Position numbers and translations under genes: made by a program. Shown here in pieces: positions 32,740-41,180 of a stretch of DNA of 64,000 nt (positions are counted from its first letter, which is position 1; every line of letters begins with the position of its first letter). Location: assembly GCF_016595675.1 (NCBI RefSeq), contig NZ_JAENJH010000007.1:1-64000 (forward strand), given 5' to 3'. This DNA comes from Prauserella cavernicola (lineage in GTDB: Bacteria > Actinomycetota > Actinomycetes > Mycobacteriales > Pseudonocardiaceae). The notes under the pieces were generated by a model. That model was not told the origin of the DNA. It saw only the letters and a list, made by a program, of their open reading frames with translations, and did not search any database.

Positions 32740-33801
32740 ATGAGCACCGAATTCCTCTGGTACGTCCCGAACCAGGCCGAGCACGGTCATCGCGGAGACG
32801 ACGTCGTCGAGAACCACAACGCTCTCGCGACGCTCGCCGGTCACGCCAGGGCTCTCGAGGAGCACGGGTGGGGCGGCGCGCTCATCGGCACGGGCTGGGG
32901 GCGGCCGGACACTGTCACGATCGCCACCGCGCTGGCCGCCCAGACGACGACCTTCCAGCCGCTGATCGCCGTGCGGCCCGGCTACTGGCGGCCCGCCCAT
33001 TTCGCCTCCGCTGCCGCGACCCTCGATCACCTCACCCAGGGCAGGGTTCTGGTGAACATCGTGTCCGGAAAGGACAATGCCGCGGCCTACGGCGACAGCG
33101 ACGACGGCGACCAGGCCGACCGCTACGCCCGCACCAGGGATTTCCTGCGGATCGTACGGAAGCTGTGGACCGAGGAGGACGTCACCTACCGCGGTGAGCA
33201 CTTCGCCGTCGCGGGATCCACCGTGACACCGAGGCCGGTCGTGCGGGGTGACCGCAGGCATCCACGCCTGTACTTCGGCGGCGCTTCGCCTGCCGCCGAA
33301 GAGGTCGCCGCGACCGATGCCGACGTCCAGCTCTTCTGGGGTGAGCCGCTCGACGGTATCGCCGAGCGGATCCAGCGGCTCACCGAGCTCAGCGGGAAGC
33401 TGGAGCGGGAGCACGCTCCGCTGGAGTTCGGCCTGCGCGTCACCACGGTGGTGCGCGACACGACCGACGCGGCGTGGGCGGCCGCCGAGGCGAAGGTGGC
33501 CGAGATGGCGAGGGGAAACGTGCCGCGCGATCCGCGCCGCCAGGCCGCCGCGGGCCAGCAGCGGTTGCTCGACCTCGCCGCGCGAGGTGACGTGCTCGAC
33601 GACAACCTCTACACCGCGCCAGGCCGGTTCGGCGGTGGTGGAGCGGGCACCACCTGGCTCGTCGGCTCCGCGCAGGACGTGGCGACGTCGCTGCGCAAGT
33701 ACCAGGCGCTCGGGATCACCCACTTCGTGCTGTCGGACACTCCGTATCTGCCGGAAATCGAACGCCAGGGCGAACAGCTCCTTCCGCTGCTGCGGAACTG
33801 A
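32740..33801 (+). CDS. SsuD-like FMN-dependent alkanesulfonate monooxygenase
   Basis: 353 residues of the luciferase-like family. Characteristic stretches are FLWYVPNQAEHGHRG, RPGYWRPAHFASAAATLDHL, GRVLVNIVSGKDNAAAYGD and PRLYFGGASPAAEEVAA, the pattern of alkanesulfonate/FMNH2 monooxygenases that release sulfite and an aldehyde. ATG at 32740 is preceded by GGAAGGAG. Last intact gene of the plus arm and the clearest desulfonation enzyme in the locus. It needs reduced FMN from a partner not in view. Confidence 0.9.
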   Translation: MSTEFLWYVPNQAEHGHRGDDVVENHNALATLAGHARALEEHGWGGALIGTGWGRPDTVTIATALAAQTTTFQPLIAVRPGYWRPAHFASAAATLDHLTQGRVLVNIVSGKDNAAAYGDSDDGDQADRYARTRDFLRIVRKLWTEEDVTYRGEHFAVAGSTVTPRPVVRGDRRHPRLYFGGASPAAEEVAATDADVQLFWGEPLDGIAERIQRLTELSGKLEREHAPLEFGLRVTTVVRDTTDAAWAAAEAKVAEMARGNVPRDPRRQAAAGQQRLLDLAARGDVLDDNLYTAPGRFGGGGAGTTWLVGSAQDVATSLRKYQALGITHFVLSDTPYLPEIERQGEQLLPLLRN

Positions 33802-34010
33802 ATTCGCCGCCGCGCCGAGGTGGTGACGGCGTTGCGGGCGGCGGGACAGCACGCGGCGCTCGGCTCCGCTGCCACGACGGAGGTGACCGGCCGGTGAGCG
33901 ACGGGTCCGGCGACCTGTTCGGCGACCCGGCGGTCAGCGACCGGCTGCCCGAGGCGGTCGCCGAGACGCTGTTGATGGTGTGCGCGTCGGCGGTGCTGGC
34001 CGCTCGGTGA
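33802..34010 (+). pseudogene. Deletion scar: fused remnants resembling metN tail and metI head
   Basis: Right after the monooxygenase stop, an open stretch in the same frame reads RAEVVTALRAAGQHAALG and ends in a stop at 33895-33897. That stop overlaps (GTGA) a GTG frame at 33894 reading DRLPEAVAETLLMVCASAVLA, which stops after 38 codons at 34010. The second piece looks like the start of a MetI-type permease and the first like the end of its ATPase. So a methionine-importer operon seems to have lost most of both genes. The identification rests on short pieces. Confidence 0.45.
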
Positions 34011-34050
34011 GGTACTTCCCGCGTTCTGATCTGTCGACAGCCGGTGCGGA

Positions 34051-34608
34051 TCAACGGGTCCGGTAGCGCGCGTAGATCAGTCCGCTGGCGAACGCACGTT
34101 GTTCGACCAGGTCGAGGTCGAGGCGCACGCCGTCGGGGAAGAACCGCTTGCCGCCGCCGACCACGCTCGTGGTGATGAACAAGTGGTACTCGTCGACCAG
34201 GCCTGCCGCGATCGCCTGCGCCGCGAGGTTCGGGCCGTCGACGGTGAGGTCGTGCTCGGCCTCCTTCTTGAGCTTGCGTACCGCGTCCGGGTCGAAGGTT
34301 CGCTCGATCCTGGTCTTCTCGCTGGACACCGACTCCAGCGTCGTGGAGTACACGACCTTCTCCGCCGCCTGCCAGTCGCGGGCGTACTGCAGGATGTGCG
34401 GCGGCGCGTCGGGCAGGGTGTGCGCGGTTTCCCAGAAGACCATCGTCTCGTACATCCGCCGGCCGTAAAGGTACGTGCCGACGTGGCGGAAGACGTCGCC
34501 GACGAAGGTGTGCACCTCCTGGTCCTCGGCCCCGGCGCCGAGGTCGCCCTCCGCCGCCTCGGCGTAGCCGTCGAGCGAGGTGATCATCGAGTAGATGAGC
34601 TTGGCCAT
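34051..34608 (-). CDS. RibD C-terminal-domain (DHFR-like) reductase
   Basis: 185 residues of the YyaP/RibD_C group. It begins AKLIYSMITSLDGYAE, has the fold motif YLYGRRMYETMVFWE and ends with the NADPH-loop region TVDGPNLAAQAIAAGLVDEYHLF. The physiological substrate of these stand-alone reductases is unknown. ATG at 34608 follows AAGGAGAC. A distant relative lies at 41286. Confidence 0.88.
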   Translation of the reverse strand: MAKLIYSMITSLDGYAEAAEGDLGAGAEDQEVHTFVGDVFRHVGTYLYGRRMYETMVFWETAHTLPDAPPHILQYARDWQAAEKVVYSTTLESVSSEKTRIERTFDPDAVRKLKKEAEHDLTVDGPNLAAQAIAAGLVDEYHLFITTSVVGGGKRFFPDGVRLDLDLVEQRAFASGLIYARYRTR

Positions 34609-34679
34609 GAGTCTCCTTCGGTGGTCTTGCGGACTCTGACCTCCACCGGGCCCGAAACTCATCGGTCGGCCACGACGAC

Positions 34680-34715
34680 GCCGCCGGCCCCTGCTGTCGT
34701 GCGGGGACCGGCGGC
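34680..34715 (-). terminator. Stem-loop terminator after the DUF3159 gene
   Basis: GCCGCCGG at 34680-34687 pairs with 34708-34715, and CCCC/GGGG extends the stem inward. It lies 13 bases beyond the stop of the minus-strand gene at 34728, the right place for termination. No U tract. Confidence 0.5.
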
Positions 34716-34727
34716 TCGTGAGGGTGT

Positions 34728-35417
34728 TCAGGGTGCGGGCGTGAGCGCCTTCAGTCGTTTGTTCGAGCGGCGCGCCGCCCAGAGGATCACCAGGAAGGCG
34801 AGGCCGAAGAGCGGGTAGCCCATCGCGATCTTGGCGAAGGCGAGCCACCCGGTGCTGTTCTCGTCGTAGAGCCACTGCTGCACCACGAACCGGGCTGCGA
34901 ACACCGACGTCAACGCCAGGGTGGCGATGTCGTACGCGCGCAGCGACGGCTTGTCGGCGCGCCAGGTGTTGCCCTTGCCGGTGACCGCGTTGAGCACGAG
35001 ACCCACCAGGGGCCAGCGCACCAGCACCGAGAGGAGCAGCACCACGCCGATGACCAGGCTCGTCCAGATCCCGATGAGGAAGAAGCCCTTGGCCGAGCCG
35101 GTCTGGTTGGCGACGAAGCCGGCGACGGCGACACCGAAGACCCCGGAGAAGGCCTGCGCGGCGGGCTCCTTGCGCGACAGCCGCCAGACGCCGAGCACCA
35201 GTGCGAAGCCGATGGCGGCGATGATGGCGGGCGTCAGCCCGACTATCGAGTTGGCCACCACGAAGACGATCACCGGCAGCCCGCCGTACACCAGGCCGGA
35301 CGGGCCGCCCACCTGGTCGAGCAGGGCGGGCGCGGGTTTCCGCTGCTCGCCGGTGTTCCTCGGTTCGCGTGCCTCGTCGCCCAGGTCGCCCTGGATCCGA
35401 CCGCCACCGCTCGTCAT
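34728..35417 (-). CDS. DUF3159-family membrane protein
   Basis: 229 residues. A polar N-terminus (about 45 residues, ending LLDQVGGPSG) leads into six hydrophobic helices, with GLPVIVFVVANSIVGLTPA and LVRWPLVGLVLNAVTGKGNTWR typical of the actinobacterial DUF3159 family. Function unknown. Two ATGs are adjacent at 35420 and 35417; the second is better spaced from GAGGAG. It lies 38 bp after the S9 peptidase gene and may share its transcript. Confidence 0.85.
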   Translation of the reverse strand: MTSGGGRIQGDLGDEAREPRNTGEQRKPAPALLDQVGGPSGLVYGGLPVIVFVVANSIVGLTPAIIAAIGFALVLGVWRLSRKEPAAQAFSGVFGVAVAGFVANQTGSAKGFFLIGIWTSLVIGVVLLLSVLVRWPLVGLVLNAVTGKGNTWRADKPSLRAYDIATLALTSVFAARFVVQQWLYDENSTGWLAFAKIAMGYPLFGLAFLVILWAARRSNKRLKALTPAP

Positions 35418-35455
35418 CATGCGCTCCTCTCGCGTGTTGATCCGTACGTGGGTGG

Positions 35456-37348
35456 TCATGACCGCTGCCTCGGGGAGCCGAGGTGCGTGGCGAGGAACCG
35501 CTCGGTCGCGCGCATCATCGTGACCAGGTTCTCCGGGTTCGCGAACAGGTGGCCCTCGTCCTCGAAGACGATGTACTCGACCTCGACACCGCGGTCACGC
35601 AGCGCCGCGACGAGGTTGTCCGACTCCGCCTGCACCACGCGGACGTCGTTGGCGCCCTGCAGCACCAGCAGCGGGGTGCGGATGTCGTCGACCCTGCTGA
35701 TCGGGGAGCGCGCGACCATCTCCTCGCGCTGCTCGGGGATGCCGGGGTCGCCGACGTAGGCGTGAAAGTTGTTGACGAGCGAGTCCCGCACGAACGGCGG
35801 CAGCGACTCCATGAACGTCGCGAGGTTCGAGATGCCGACGTAGTCGACGGCCGCGGCGAACACGTCGGGAGTGAACGAGATGCCGACGAGCGACGCGTAG
35901 CCCCCGTAGGAGCCGCCGAAGATCGCCACCCGCTCGCGGTCCGCGTAGCCCTGTTGCCCGGCCCACTCCACGGCGTCCACGAGGTCGTCGTTCATCCGGC
36001 CCGCGAACTCGCCGATCGCCGCCTTCATGTGAGCCTTGCCGAAGCCCGTCGAACCGCGGAAGTTCACCTGAAGCACGGCGTAACCGAGGTTGGCCAGCGA
36101 CTGGACGATCTTGTTGAAGCCCCACGCGTCACGGGTCCACGGGCCGCCGTGGGGCATGAGCACCATCGGCAGCCCCGACGGCTCGACGCCCACCGGCAGC
36201 GTCAGGTACGAGGGCAGCGGCAGCCCGTCGCGCGCCGTGATGGTCACCGGCGTCATCGGGGCCATGTCCTCGGGGTCCAGGTGCGGATACGGCCGGAACA
36301 GGATCCTGGCCTCGCCCGTGGCGTGGTCGTAGAACCACGTGACGTCGGGGTCGCGGTCGTGGGTGAAGCTGACGACCCACCGCCGCCCTGACTCGTCGGA
36401 GGAGACGCCGGCGAGGTCGCCGTCGGACAGTGTCTCCAGCTTCTCGAGCACCTCGGCGAACTGGGCGTCGAGCGGCCGGATCACCTGCCGCTCGCCGAGG
36501 TAGCGCACGCCCAGCAGCGCGCCCGTGCCCCCACGGCGGATGAGCGACGACGGGAGCGCGGGGAAGATCTGGGGGCGGGGGTCGATGTCGAGTACCGGGT
36601 GGCTGTCGACCTCGGTCTCCTCGCCGGTGGTCAGGTCGATCCTGGCCAGCCGGGTGCGGTCGGTGCCCGTGGTGGAGCCCACCCACACGCCGGTGCCGTC
36701 GTCGGTGAGCTCGAACGGATAGACGCCCGTCGGGTAGTCGTCGCCGTCCATTGTCGCGACCGTGCTCAGTTCGCCGCGTTCACTGTCCCAACGCGACAGT
36801 TCGAGAGTTCCGTCGGGTGTCATCCGCTGCGTGTACAACCGATTCTCGTCGACGTAGAGCCAGGCGTTCACGCGCCCGGGGTTCTCGGCCAGTAGCGTCA
36901 GCTCGCCCGTCGCGATGTCGAGCTCGAGGAGATCGATCTCGTCGAGCCTGCGGTTGTTGAAGTGGATGATCGCCGTGCCGGGTCTGGATGCGGGTAGCGT
37001 GACGTCGAAGACCCTGGCTCCCGCGACCGGCGTGAGGTCAACGATCTCCGCGTCCGGGTCCTCCAGGTCGACGCGGAACAGGTGCCAGTTCTCGTCGCCG
37101 TCGTTGTCCTGGATGTAGAGCAGCCACCGGGGGTCGTCGGTCCAGTGGTAGCCGCCGACGCCGCGGTGGTCGTCCGCGGTCACGCAGCGCGCGTCGGAGT
37201 CGGAGTCGACGCTGCGCACCCACACGTTGAGCCGGTTCTTCCACGGCGCCAGGTAGGCGATCGTGGTGCCGTCCGGCGAGATCGTCGCTCTGGTGCGCTG
37301 GGCCGGAGCGAAGAAGTCCTCGATGTCGATGGCCTTCGGCAGTGCCAT
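35456..37348 (-). CDS. S9-family (prolyl oligopeptidase-type) serine peptidase
   Basis: 630 residues, no signal peptide, so probably cytoplasmic. The N-terminal two thirds form a beta-propeller with repeated SPDGTTIAYLAPW- and TDDPRWLLYIQDNDGDENW-type blades. The C-terminal alpha/beta-hydrolase domain has the nucleophile Ser480 in GGSYGGY, the acid in LQGANDVRV and His in EDEGHLF. It resembles acylaminoacyl or dipeptidyl peptidases. ATG at 37348 with AAAGGA upstream; an in-frame start at 37480 would add a non-homologous acidic segment. A Crp-like palindrome lies about 100 bp upstream. Confidence 0.92.
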   Translation of the reverse strand: MALPKAIDIEDFFAPAQRTRATISPDGTTIAYLAPWKNRLNVWVRSVDSDSDARCVTADDHRGVGGYHWTDDPRWLLYIQDNDGDENWHLFRVDLEDPDAEIVDLTPVAGARVFDVTLPASRPGTAIIHFNNRRLDEIDLLELDIATGELTLLAENPGRVNAWLYVDENRLYTQRMTPDGTLELSRWDSERGELSTVATMDGDDYPTGVYPFELTDDGTGVWVGSTTGTDRTRLARIDLTTGEETEVDSHPVLDIDPRPQIFPALPSSLIRRGGTGALLGVRYLGERQVIRPLDAQFAEVLEKLETLSDGDLAGVSSDESGRRWVVSFTHDRDPDVTWFYDHATGEARILFRPYPHLDPEDMAPMTPVTITARDGLPLPSYLTLPVGVEPSGLPMVLMPHGGPWTRDAWGFNKIVQSLANLGYAVLQVNFRGSTGFGKAHMKAAIGEFAGRMNDDLVDAVEWAGQQGYADRERVAIFGGSYGGYASLVGISFTPDVFAAAVDYVGISNLATFMESLPPFVRDSLVNNFHAYVGDPGIPEQREEMVARSPISRVDDIRTPLLVLQGANDVRVVQAESDNLVAALRDRGVEVEYIVFEDEGHLFANPENLVTMMRATERFLATHLGSPRQRS

Positions 37349-37444
37349 GTCGGTCCTTTCGCTGGGGTCTGGTGGGACGTCGGCGACTTCGCTCGGGTCT
37401 GCGTCCAGGACACAGGTGGCCGCTACGGCATGCTCAACAGCTGT

Positions 37445-37458
37445 GTGACTCGGGTCAC
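37445..37458. promoter_or_regulatory. Crp/FNR-like palindrome upstream of the S9 peptidase gene
   Basis: GTGAC-TCGG-GTCAC is a perfect 5-bp inverted repeat within TGTGAC...GTCACT, close to the actinobacterial Crp consensus TGTGA-N6-TCACA. It lies 97 bp before the ATG at 37348. A second symmetric pair, ATGTCAC (37560-37566) and GTGACAT (37576-37582), lies farther up. Confidence 0.35.
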
Positions 37459-37703
37459 TTCTCTGTGGCATGGCGTCCACAGTGAAGTGGAGCGCGGTCA
37501 GTCTGCTGCCGGGATCGGCGGCGGGACCAGTGACACTGCGTCATGCATTCGCCTTAGAGATGTCACGGGCACGTCGTGACATGGCCGCACTGGGCGCTGT
37601 ACCCGGTGGCCGGTGGAATCGGTGGCATGAGTGCGCGCGTCACCGGCGCCGAGTCGGGTCCGTTGTGGACAGACAGAATGTTCCGCGGACGTCCCGGCCG
37701 CCG

Positions 37704-37947
37704 AGCGCCGACCCGGACAAGCGCCGCGGGCTCGGCTTCCCCGTCAACCTGCGGGACGACTTCGAGGCGCCGCGGAGCCTGCTGCGCGATCCTGGTCGGC
37801 GATCTCCACGACGACCGCAACTTCCCGAAACCGGCGGAGATCCTGCGGGCGCTCGACACGGGCGACCCGGTGCCGGTGCGCGACACCGGCTTCCTCGACG
37901 GGACGATGCCGGAGCGGGACCTCGCCCGCGAGGCGCAACCGGCCTGA
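37704..37947 (+). pseudogene. Possible frameshifted gene remnant
   Basis: One frame gives DPDKRRGLGFPVNLRDDFEA and the next frame gives DLHDDRNFPKPAEILRALDT and on to a stop at 37947. Joined by a shift near 37785-37800 they read like one globular protein, whereas each frame alone is poor before or after the joint. No start or ribosome site is clear and I do not know the family. The rest of the 668-bp gap 37349-38016 shows only regulatory symmetry and a terminator. Confidence 0.25.
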
Positions 37948-37974
37948 CCCGGGCAGGCTGGGGGAGTCACCGCT

Positions 37975-38004
37975 CCGGGGACCCGCGCACGTCGCGGGCC
38001 CCGG
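37975..38004 (-). terminator. Stem-loop terminator after the small membrane-protein cluster
   Basis: CCGGGG-A-CCCGCG (37975-37987) pairs with CGCGGG-CCCCGG (37993-38004) with a single bulged A and a 5-base loop. It starts 12 bases past the stop of the minus-strand gene at 38017. Confidence 0.5.
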
Positions 38005-38016
38005 GCCGATCGACGG

Positions 38017-38484
38017 TCAGCGAGGACGGCGTTTGAGCAGCACGCGCGCCAGTACCGCTGCCCCCGCCACGCCGCCCACGAGCAGCGCGGTCCCGCCGGC
38101 GATTCTCGGCATGGAGCTGTAGTCGGTGCTGTAGGCGGCGGGCCGTTCCGCGTCGTCGTGCAGGCGCACGTTGTCGATCCTCGCCGGCATGGGTGTGGTG
38201 CGACGGACGTCGTCGGACTGGTGCAACTCGACCCCGGTTCGGGTGATCGAGGCGTCCTCGCTGACGAAGTCGCCGATCCACCAGCAGTCCGACTTGCCGC
38301 ACCCGCGCTCCGTCGGTGTGAGCGATCCGACGGGTCCGTCCGCCAGCGCGCCGCGACCGGCGAACCCCTCGGCCATCACGGCACCGCCACCAAGCAAGCC
38401 CACCAGGGCCATGAGCACGATCAGGAACCAGCCGAACACCTTGCCGCGCGTGGTCAGCGGTTTCTGCGGCTTTGCCGTGGTCAT
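38017..38484 (-). CDS. Membrane protein of unknown function
   Basis: 155 residues. An N-terminal helix (FGWFLIVLMALVGLLGGGAV) and a C-terminal helix (GGTALLVGGVAGAAVLARVL) bracket about 80 extracytoplasmic residues containing CGKSDCWW and many acidic residues. ATG at 38484 overlaps the stop of the RDD gene (ATGA), so it is translated with it. No family recognised. Confidence 0.7.
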   Translation of the reverse strand: MTTAKPQKPLTTRGKVFGWFLIVLMALVGLLGGGAVMAEGFAGRGALADGPVGSLTPTERGCGKSDCWWIGDFVSEDASITRTGVELHQSDDVRRTTPMPARIDNVRLHDDAERPAAYSTDYSSMPRIAGGTALLVGGVAGAAVLARVLLKRRPR

Positions 38485-39041
38485 GCCGTGTGAAGCCCCG
38501 TCGGCACGCCAAGACGCTGGAGTTGCCGGGTGGCGTCCTCGTCGATGCTGATCCTGCGGAGCGAGCCGGCAACGCCCACCGCGCTGCCGAGTGCGACAAC
38601 GGCGATCAGCAGCGGAAACAGGATCGTGCGCACGAGCATGGCCCACCAGGCCGTGAGGCCGATCCGGCTGCCGTCCTTCAGCCGGACGAGCCGGGTCCCG
38701 GTGAGCATCGCTGCGAGCACGCGACCGTTGCCGAAGAACACGCCGTACAGCGGTGGCACGACGACGAGCAGACCGAGCACGGTCAGCCCGATGGTCTCGC
38801 CGGACGCGTCAGGGCTGGCGACCACCAACGCGACCAGGCCGACGGCCACGAGCACGAGATAGACGACGATGTCCACGAACCAGGACAGCAGTCGCGCCCA
38901 GCTGCCCGCCGAGATGAAGTAGGTGCCGTCCTCGAAGGTGTCGAGTCGCTTCGCGATCTTCGGACCGAGGGCGCGTTCGACGTGTTCCCTGGTGGACCCC
39001 GTCCGGGGCAGCGGAGGGCCGGGAATGCCGACGGCGGTCAT
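38481..39041 (-). CDS. RDD-family membrane protein
   Basis: 186 residues. Three to four hydrophobic helices. The RDD pattern is present in altered form: ARLLSWFVDIVVYLVL for helix 1 and TGTRLVRLKDGSRIGLTAW before the next segment. RDD proteins are small integral membrane proteins with mostly unknown roles. It is coupled to the gene at 38017 and follows the secreted-protein gene at 39073 on the same strand. Confidence 0.75.
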   Translation of the reverse strand: MTAVGIPGPPLPRTGSTREHVERALGPKIAKRLDTFEDGTYFISAGSWARLLSWFVDIVVYLVLVAVGLVALVVASPDASGETIGLTVLGLLVVVPPLYGVFFGNGRVLAAMLTGTRLVRLKDGSRIGLTAWWAMLVRTILFPLLIAVVALGSAVGVAGSLRRISIDEDATRQLQRLGVPTGLHTA

Positions 39042-39072
39042 GCCGTGCTCCAGTTCTGCGGTGTCGCCGGGC

Positions 39073-39327
39073 TCAGTGACGCGTCTTCACCAGGAACTGG
39101 TAGCCGACGAACTGCCCCTTGCCATTGACGATCCGGAAGCACTGCTGCGGGGAGGTCCACGACGAGACGTAGGTCTTGCGGGCCTCCTTGCACTTCGCCA
39201 GCGTCGAGTAGATCGGGCTGTTGAAGTCCGCGTGGGCCGCCGGGGCCAGTCCCAGCATCAGGCCACCGGCCAGCGCTGTGGTGACCACGAGGCCACGGAC
39301 GCGAGATCGGCGCAGGATGTTGACCAT
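39073..39327 (-). CDS. Small secreted protein
   Basis: 84 residues. Sec signal peptide GLVVTTALAGGLMLGLAPAAHA with likely cleavage before Asp34, leaving about 50 residues with two cysteines (AKCKEARKTY and PQQCFRIV) that could form one disulfide. The mature part resembles other short actinobacterial secreted proteins of unknown role. ATG preceded by GAAAGGAAT. Confidence 0.75.
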   Translation of the reverse strand: MVNILRRSRVRGLVVTTALAGGLMLGLAPAAHADFNSPIYSTLAKCKEARKTYVSSWTSPQQCFRIVNGKGQFVGYQFLVKTRH

Positions 39328-39375
39328 GTGAATCCGATTCCTTTCAGAGTTGCGGGTTTCGAGTCGGCCGTTCGG

Positions 39376-40152
39376 TCACTTCTCGAAGAGACGTGCGCCG
39401 AACCAGTCGCGAGGCGGGCGCCAGCCGTTGTCGCGCAGGACGGTGAACACCGGTGTCTTGGCGTCGGCGGGCTTGATCATGACGGCGCCCTCCCACGAGG
39501 TGCGGGTTCCGCCAGGGCCGGTCACGCTGACCTGACCGTCGGCGCCCTCGACGAACGTCGCCGACGTGCCGCCCGAGGTCTTGCCCCTCTTCCACGTCCA
39601 GTTGCCATAGGCCACGGCACCCGTGGGGCCGACCGCCGCGCGCACCGACGCCTGCCCGGAGTGCTCGACGAACTTGTACCGTGCGGTGGCCGGGTCGAGG
39701 TCGAGCTCCATGCGCCACGCATAGGCCGTCGACCCCCGCACGAAGAGTGTCTGCCAGCGCATCTCCTCGTCCTTCCACCGCACGTCGACGCGTACGCCGT
39801 CGGCGCCCCGCGAGGCGTCGATCCGGTAAGGCAGCCCGTCGCTGTTCATCGCCAGCAGCGCCGCGACCACCTCGTCCACCGGTGCCGGGGCGTCAGTGCC
39901 ACGGACCGGCCCGCTGGGAACCTGGGCGCGCTCCCGGTCCGCGAGCGCGCGCCTGCCACGCTGGACCGTCATCAGACCGCGCCACCCCACCGCGAGGAAG
40001 ACGATGACCATGAGCACGATGCCGAGCAGCACCTGGTCGGTGAGGAACGCGACGACGGCGCCGGCGAAGAGGATGCTTCCTCCGACGAAGATGATGCGAC
40101 GGCTGATCACCGCGAATCGTTGAGCCTGGGAGGGACCGTGCTCCGCGTTCAT
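39376..40152 (-). CDS. Membrane-anchored protein of unknown function
   Basis: 258 residues. Two helices near the N-terminus (ISRRIIFVGGSILFAGAVVAF and LGIVLMVIVFLAVGW), a linker, then a soluble domain of about 170 residues that is beta-rich and contains repeated Trp and Gly (VDVRWKDEEMRWQTLFV, NWTWKRGKTSG). Orientation of the soluble domain is not certain. First of a run of minus-strand envelope genes 40687 to 38017. No family recognised. Confidence 0.7.
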   Translation of the reverse strand: MNAEHGPSQAQRFAVISRRIIFVGGSILFAGAVVAFLTDQVLLGIVLMVIVFLAVGWRGLMTVQRGRRALADRERAQVPSGPVRGTDAPAPVDEVVAALLAMNSDGLPYRIDASRGADGVRVDVRWKDEEMRWQTLFVRGSTAYAWRMELDLDPATARYKFVEHSGQASVRAAVGPTGAVAYGNWTWKRGKTSGGTSATFVEGADGQVSVTGPGGTRTSWEGAVMIKPADAKTPVFTVLRDNGWRPPRDWFGARLFEK

Positions 40153-40234
40153 CGGTGACCGACCTCGTTCTGTGTGTTCCCGGCGTCGTTCCGGGCTCCC
40201 GTGTCCGGCCGGGACCGTCCGATCAGGAACGCGC

Positions 40235-40687
40235 TCACCCGGACAGCCCGCTGTTCTGTCCGGTCGGTCCGCGCAGGACCTCGTCGTCGACCTGAATGTC
40301 GAGCTTGGCCTGGTCGCTGCCCGGTTCGCTCGACTCGACGGTGATGGTGAACCCGATCTCGCTGCCGTCGTCGGCGGTGAGGACGCAGCGAATGCTCTGG
40401 CCGATCTGTGCGGCGAGCGGTCCAGGGCACTCGACCTTGGCCGGCCGCTGACCAGCCGTCTGCGTCAGCGCCTCGGTGGATCGCTGCTCCAGCTCCGCTG
40501 CGGACAGCGACGGTCCGGAAGGTGCGGAGCTGGAGGCGGAGCCAGCGGTGGAGGCCGGGCTGGAGCTGGAGTCAGAGTCTCCGGTCGGCGTCACCGTGAC
40601 GCTGCATCCGCCCGACAAGGCCAGGGCCGCGACGGCCATCGGGACGACGATGGCCGTCTTGCGCAGACGTGTGACCGAAACGTGCAC
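40235..40687 (-). CDS. DUF4333-like lipoprotein
   Basis: About 150 residues. Signal peptide TAIVVPMAVAALALSGGC with lipobox, then a Ser/Pro/Ala linker (GDSDSSSSPASTAGSASSS) and a C-terminal domain with the paired cysteines KVECPGPLAAQIGQSIRC typical of DUF4333. Surface-anchored; function unknown. GTG at 40687 is the most probable start. Confidence 0.7.
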   Translation of the reverse strand: MHVSVTRLRKTAIVVPMAVAALALSGGCSVTVTPTGDSDSSSSPASTAGSASSSAPSGPSLSAAELEQRSTEALTQTAGQRPAKVECPGPLAAQIGQSIRCVLTADDGSEIGFTITVESSEPGSDQAKLDIQVDDEVLRGPTGQNSGLSG

Positions 40688-40949
40688 TGCTCGTCCTAAT
40701 TCTGTTGAGAATGAAACCACCGCGCGCGAATGCCCCTCGAAGGCAGGTTTCTGCTGGTGAATGTCCGACTCCATGTGGAGGCGAGGGCATCGTAGCCCTA
40801 CGTGATCACCGCGTGTGCCGGTCGTTCGACCCACACATTCCAGCGGGGGTTCTTCGCGGCGGTCACTCGTCGACCGGGCCGGTGGGCTTGGTAGACATTC
40901 GCATCGACGACGAGTGGGCCGCGTGGGCGGCCCGGTGGATGGGGGCGGC

Positions 40950-41180
40950 ATGAGCGGCTTGGGAAAGTGGAGTCTCGGCATCGGCCTGGGCCTGCTGGCG
41001 GTGGCCGTGGTGTGCAGGGCACTGGACCAGATCCCGGCAACGGTGATCGTCGGCATTTTCGGCCTGATCGGGATCGGCATGGCGGGCTACGACGCGCTCT
41101 ACTACTGGTTGGAGCGGGTCCAGTTGCGCCGTCGGGCGGCCAGGGCCCAACGAGACGCCGAAGGACGGCGGGCGAGCTGA
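40950..41180 (+). CDS. Small two-helix membrane protein
   Basis: 76 residues. Helices LGIGLGLLAVAVVCRAL and ATVIVGIFGLIGIGMAGYDAL are followed by a basic amphipathic tail (LERVQLRRRAARAQRDAEG). GGGGG-type purines precede the ATG weakly. No family recognised. It stands alone between divergent neighbours. Confidence 0.55.
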   Translation: MSGLGKWSLGIGLGLLAVAVVCRALDQIPATVIVGIFGLIGIGMAGYDALYYWLERVQLRRRAARAQRDAEGRRAS

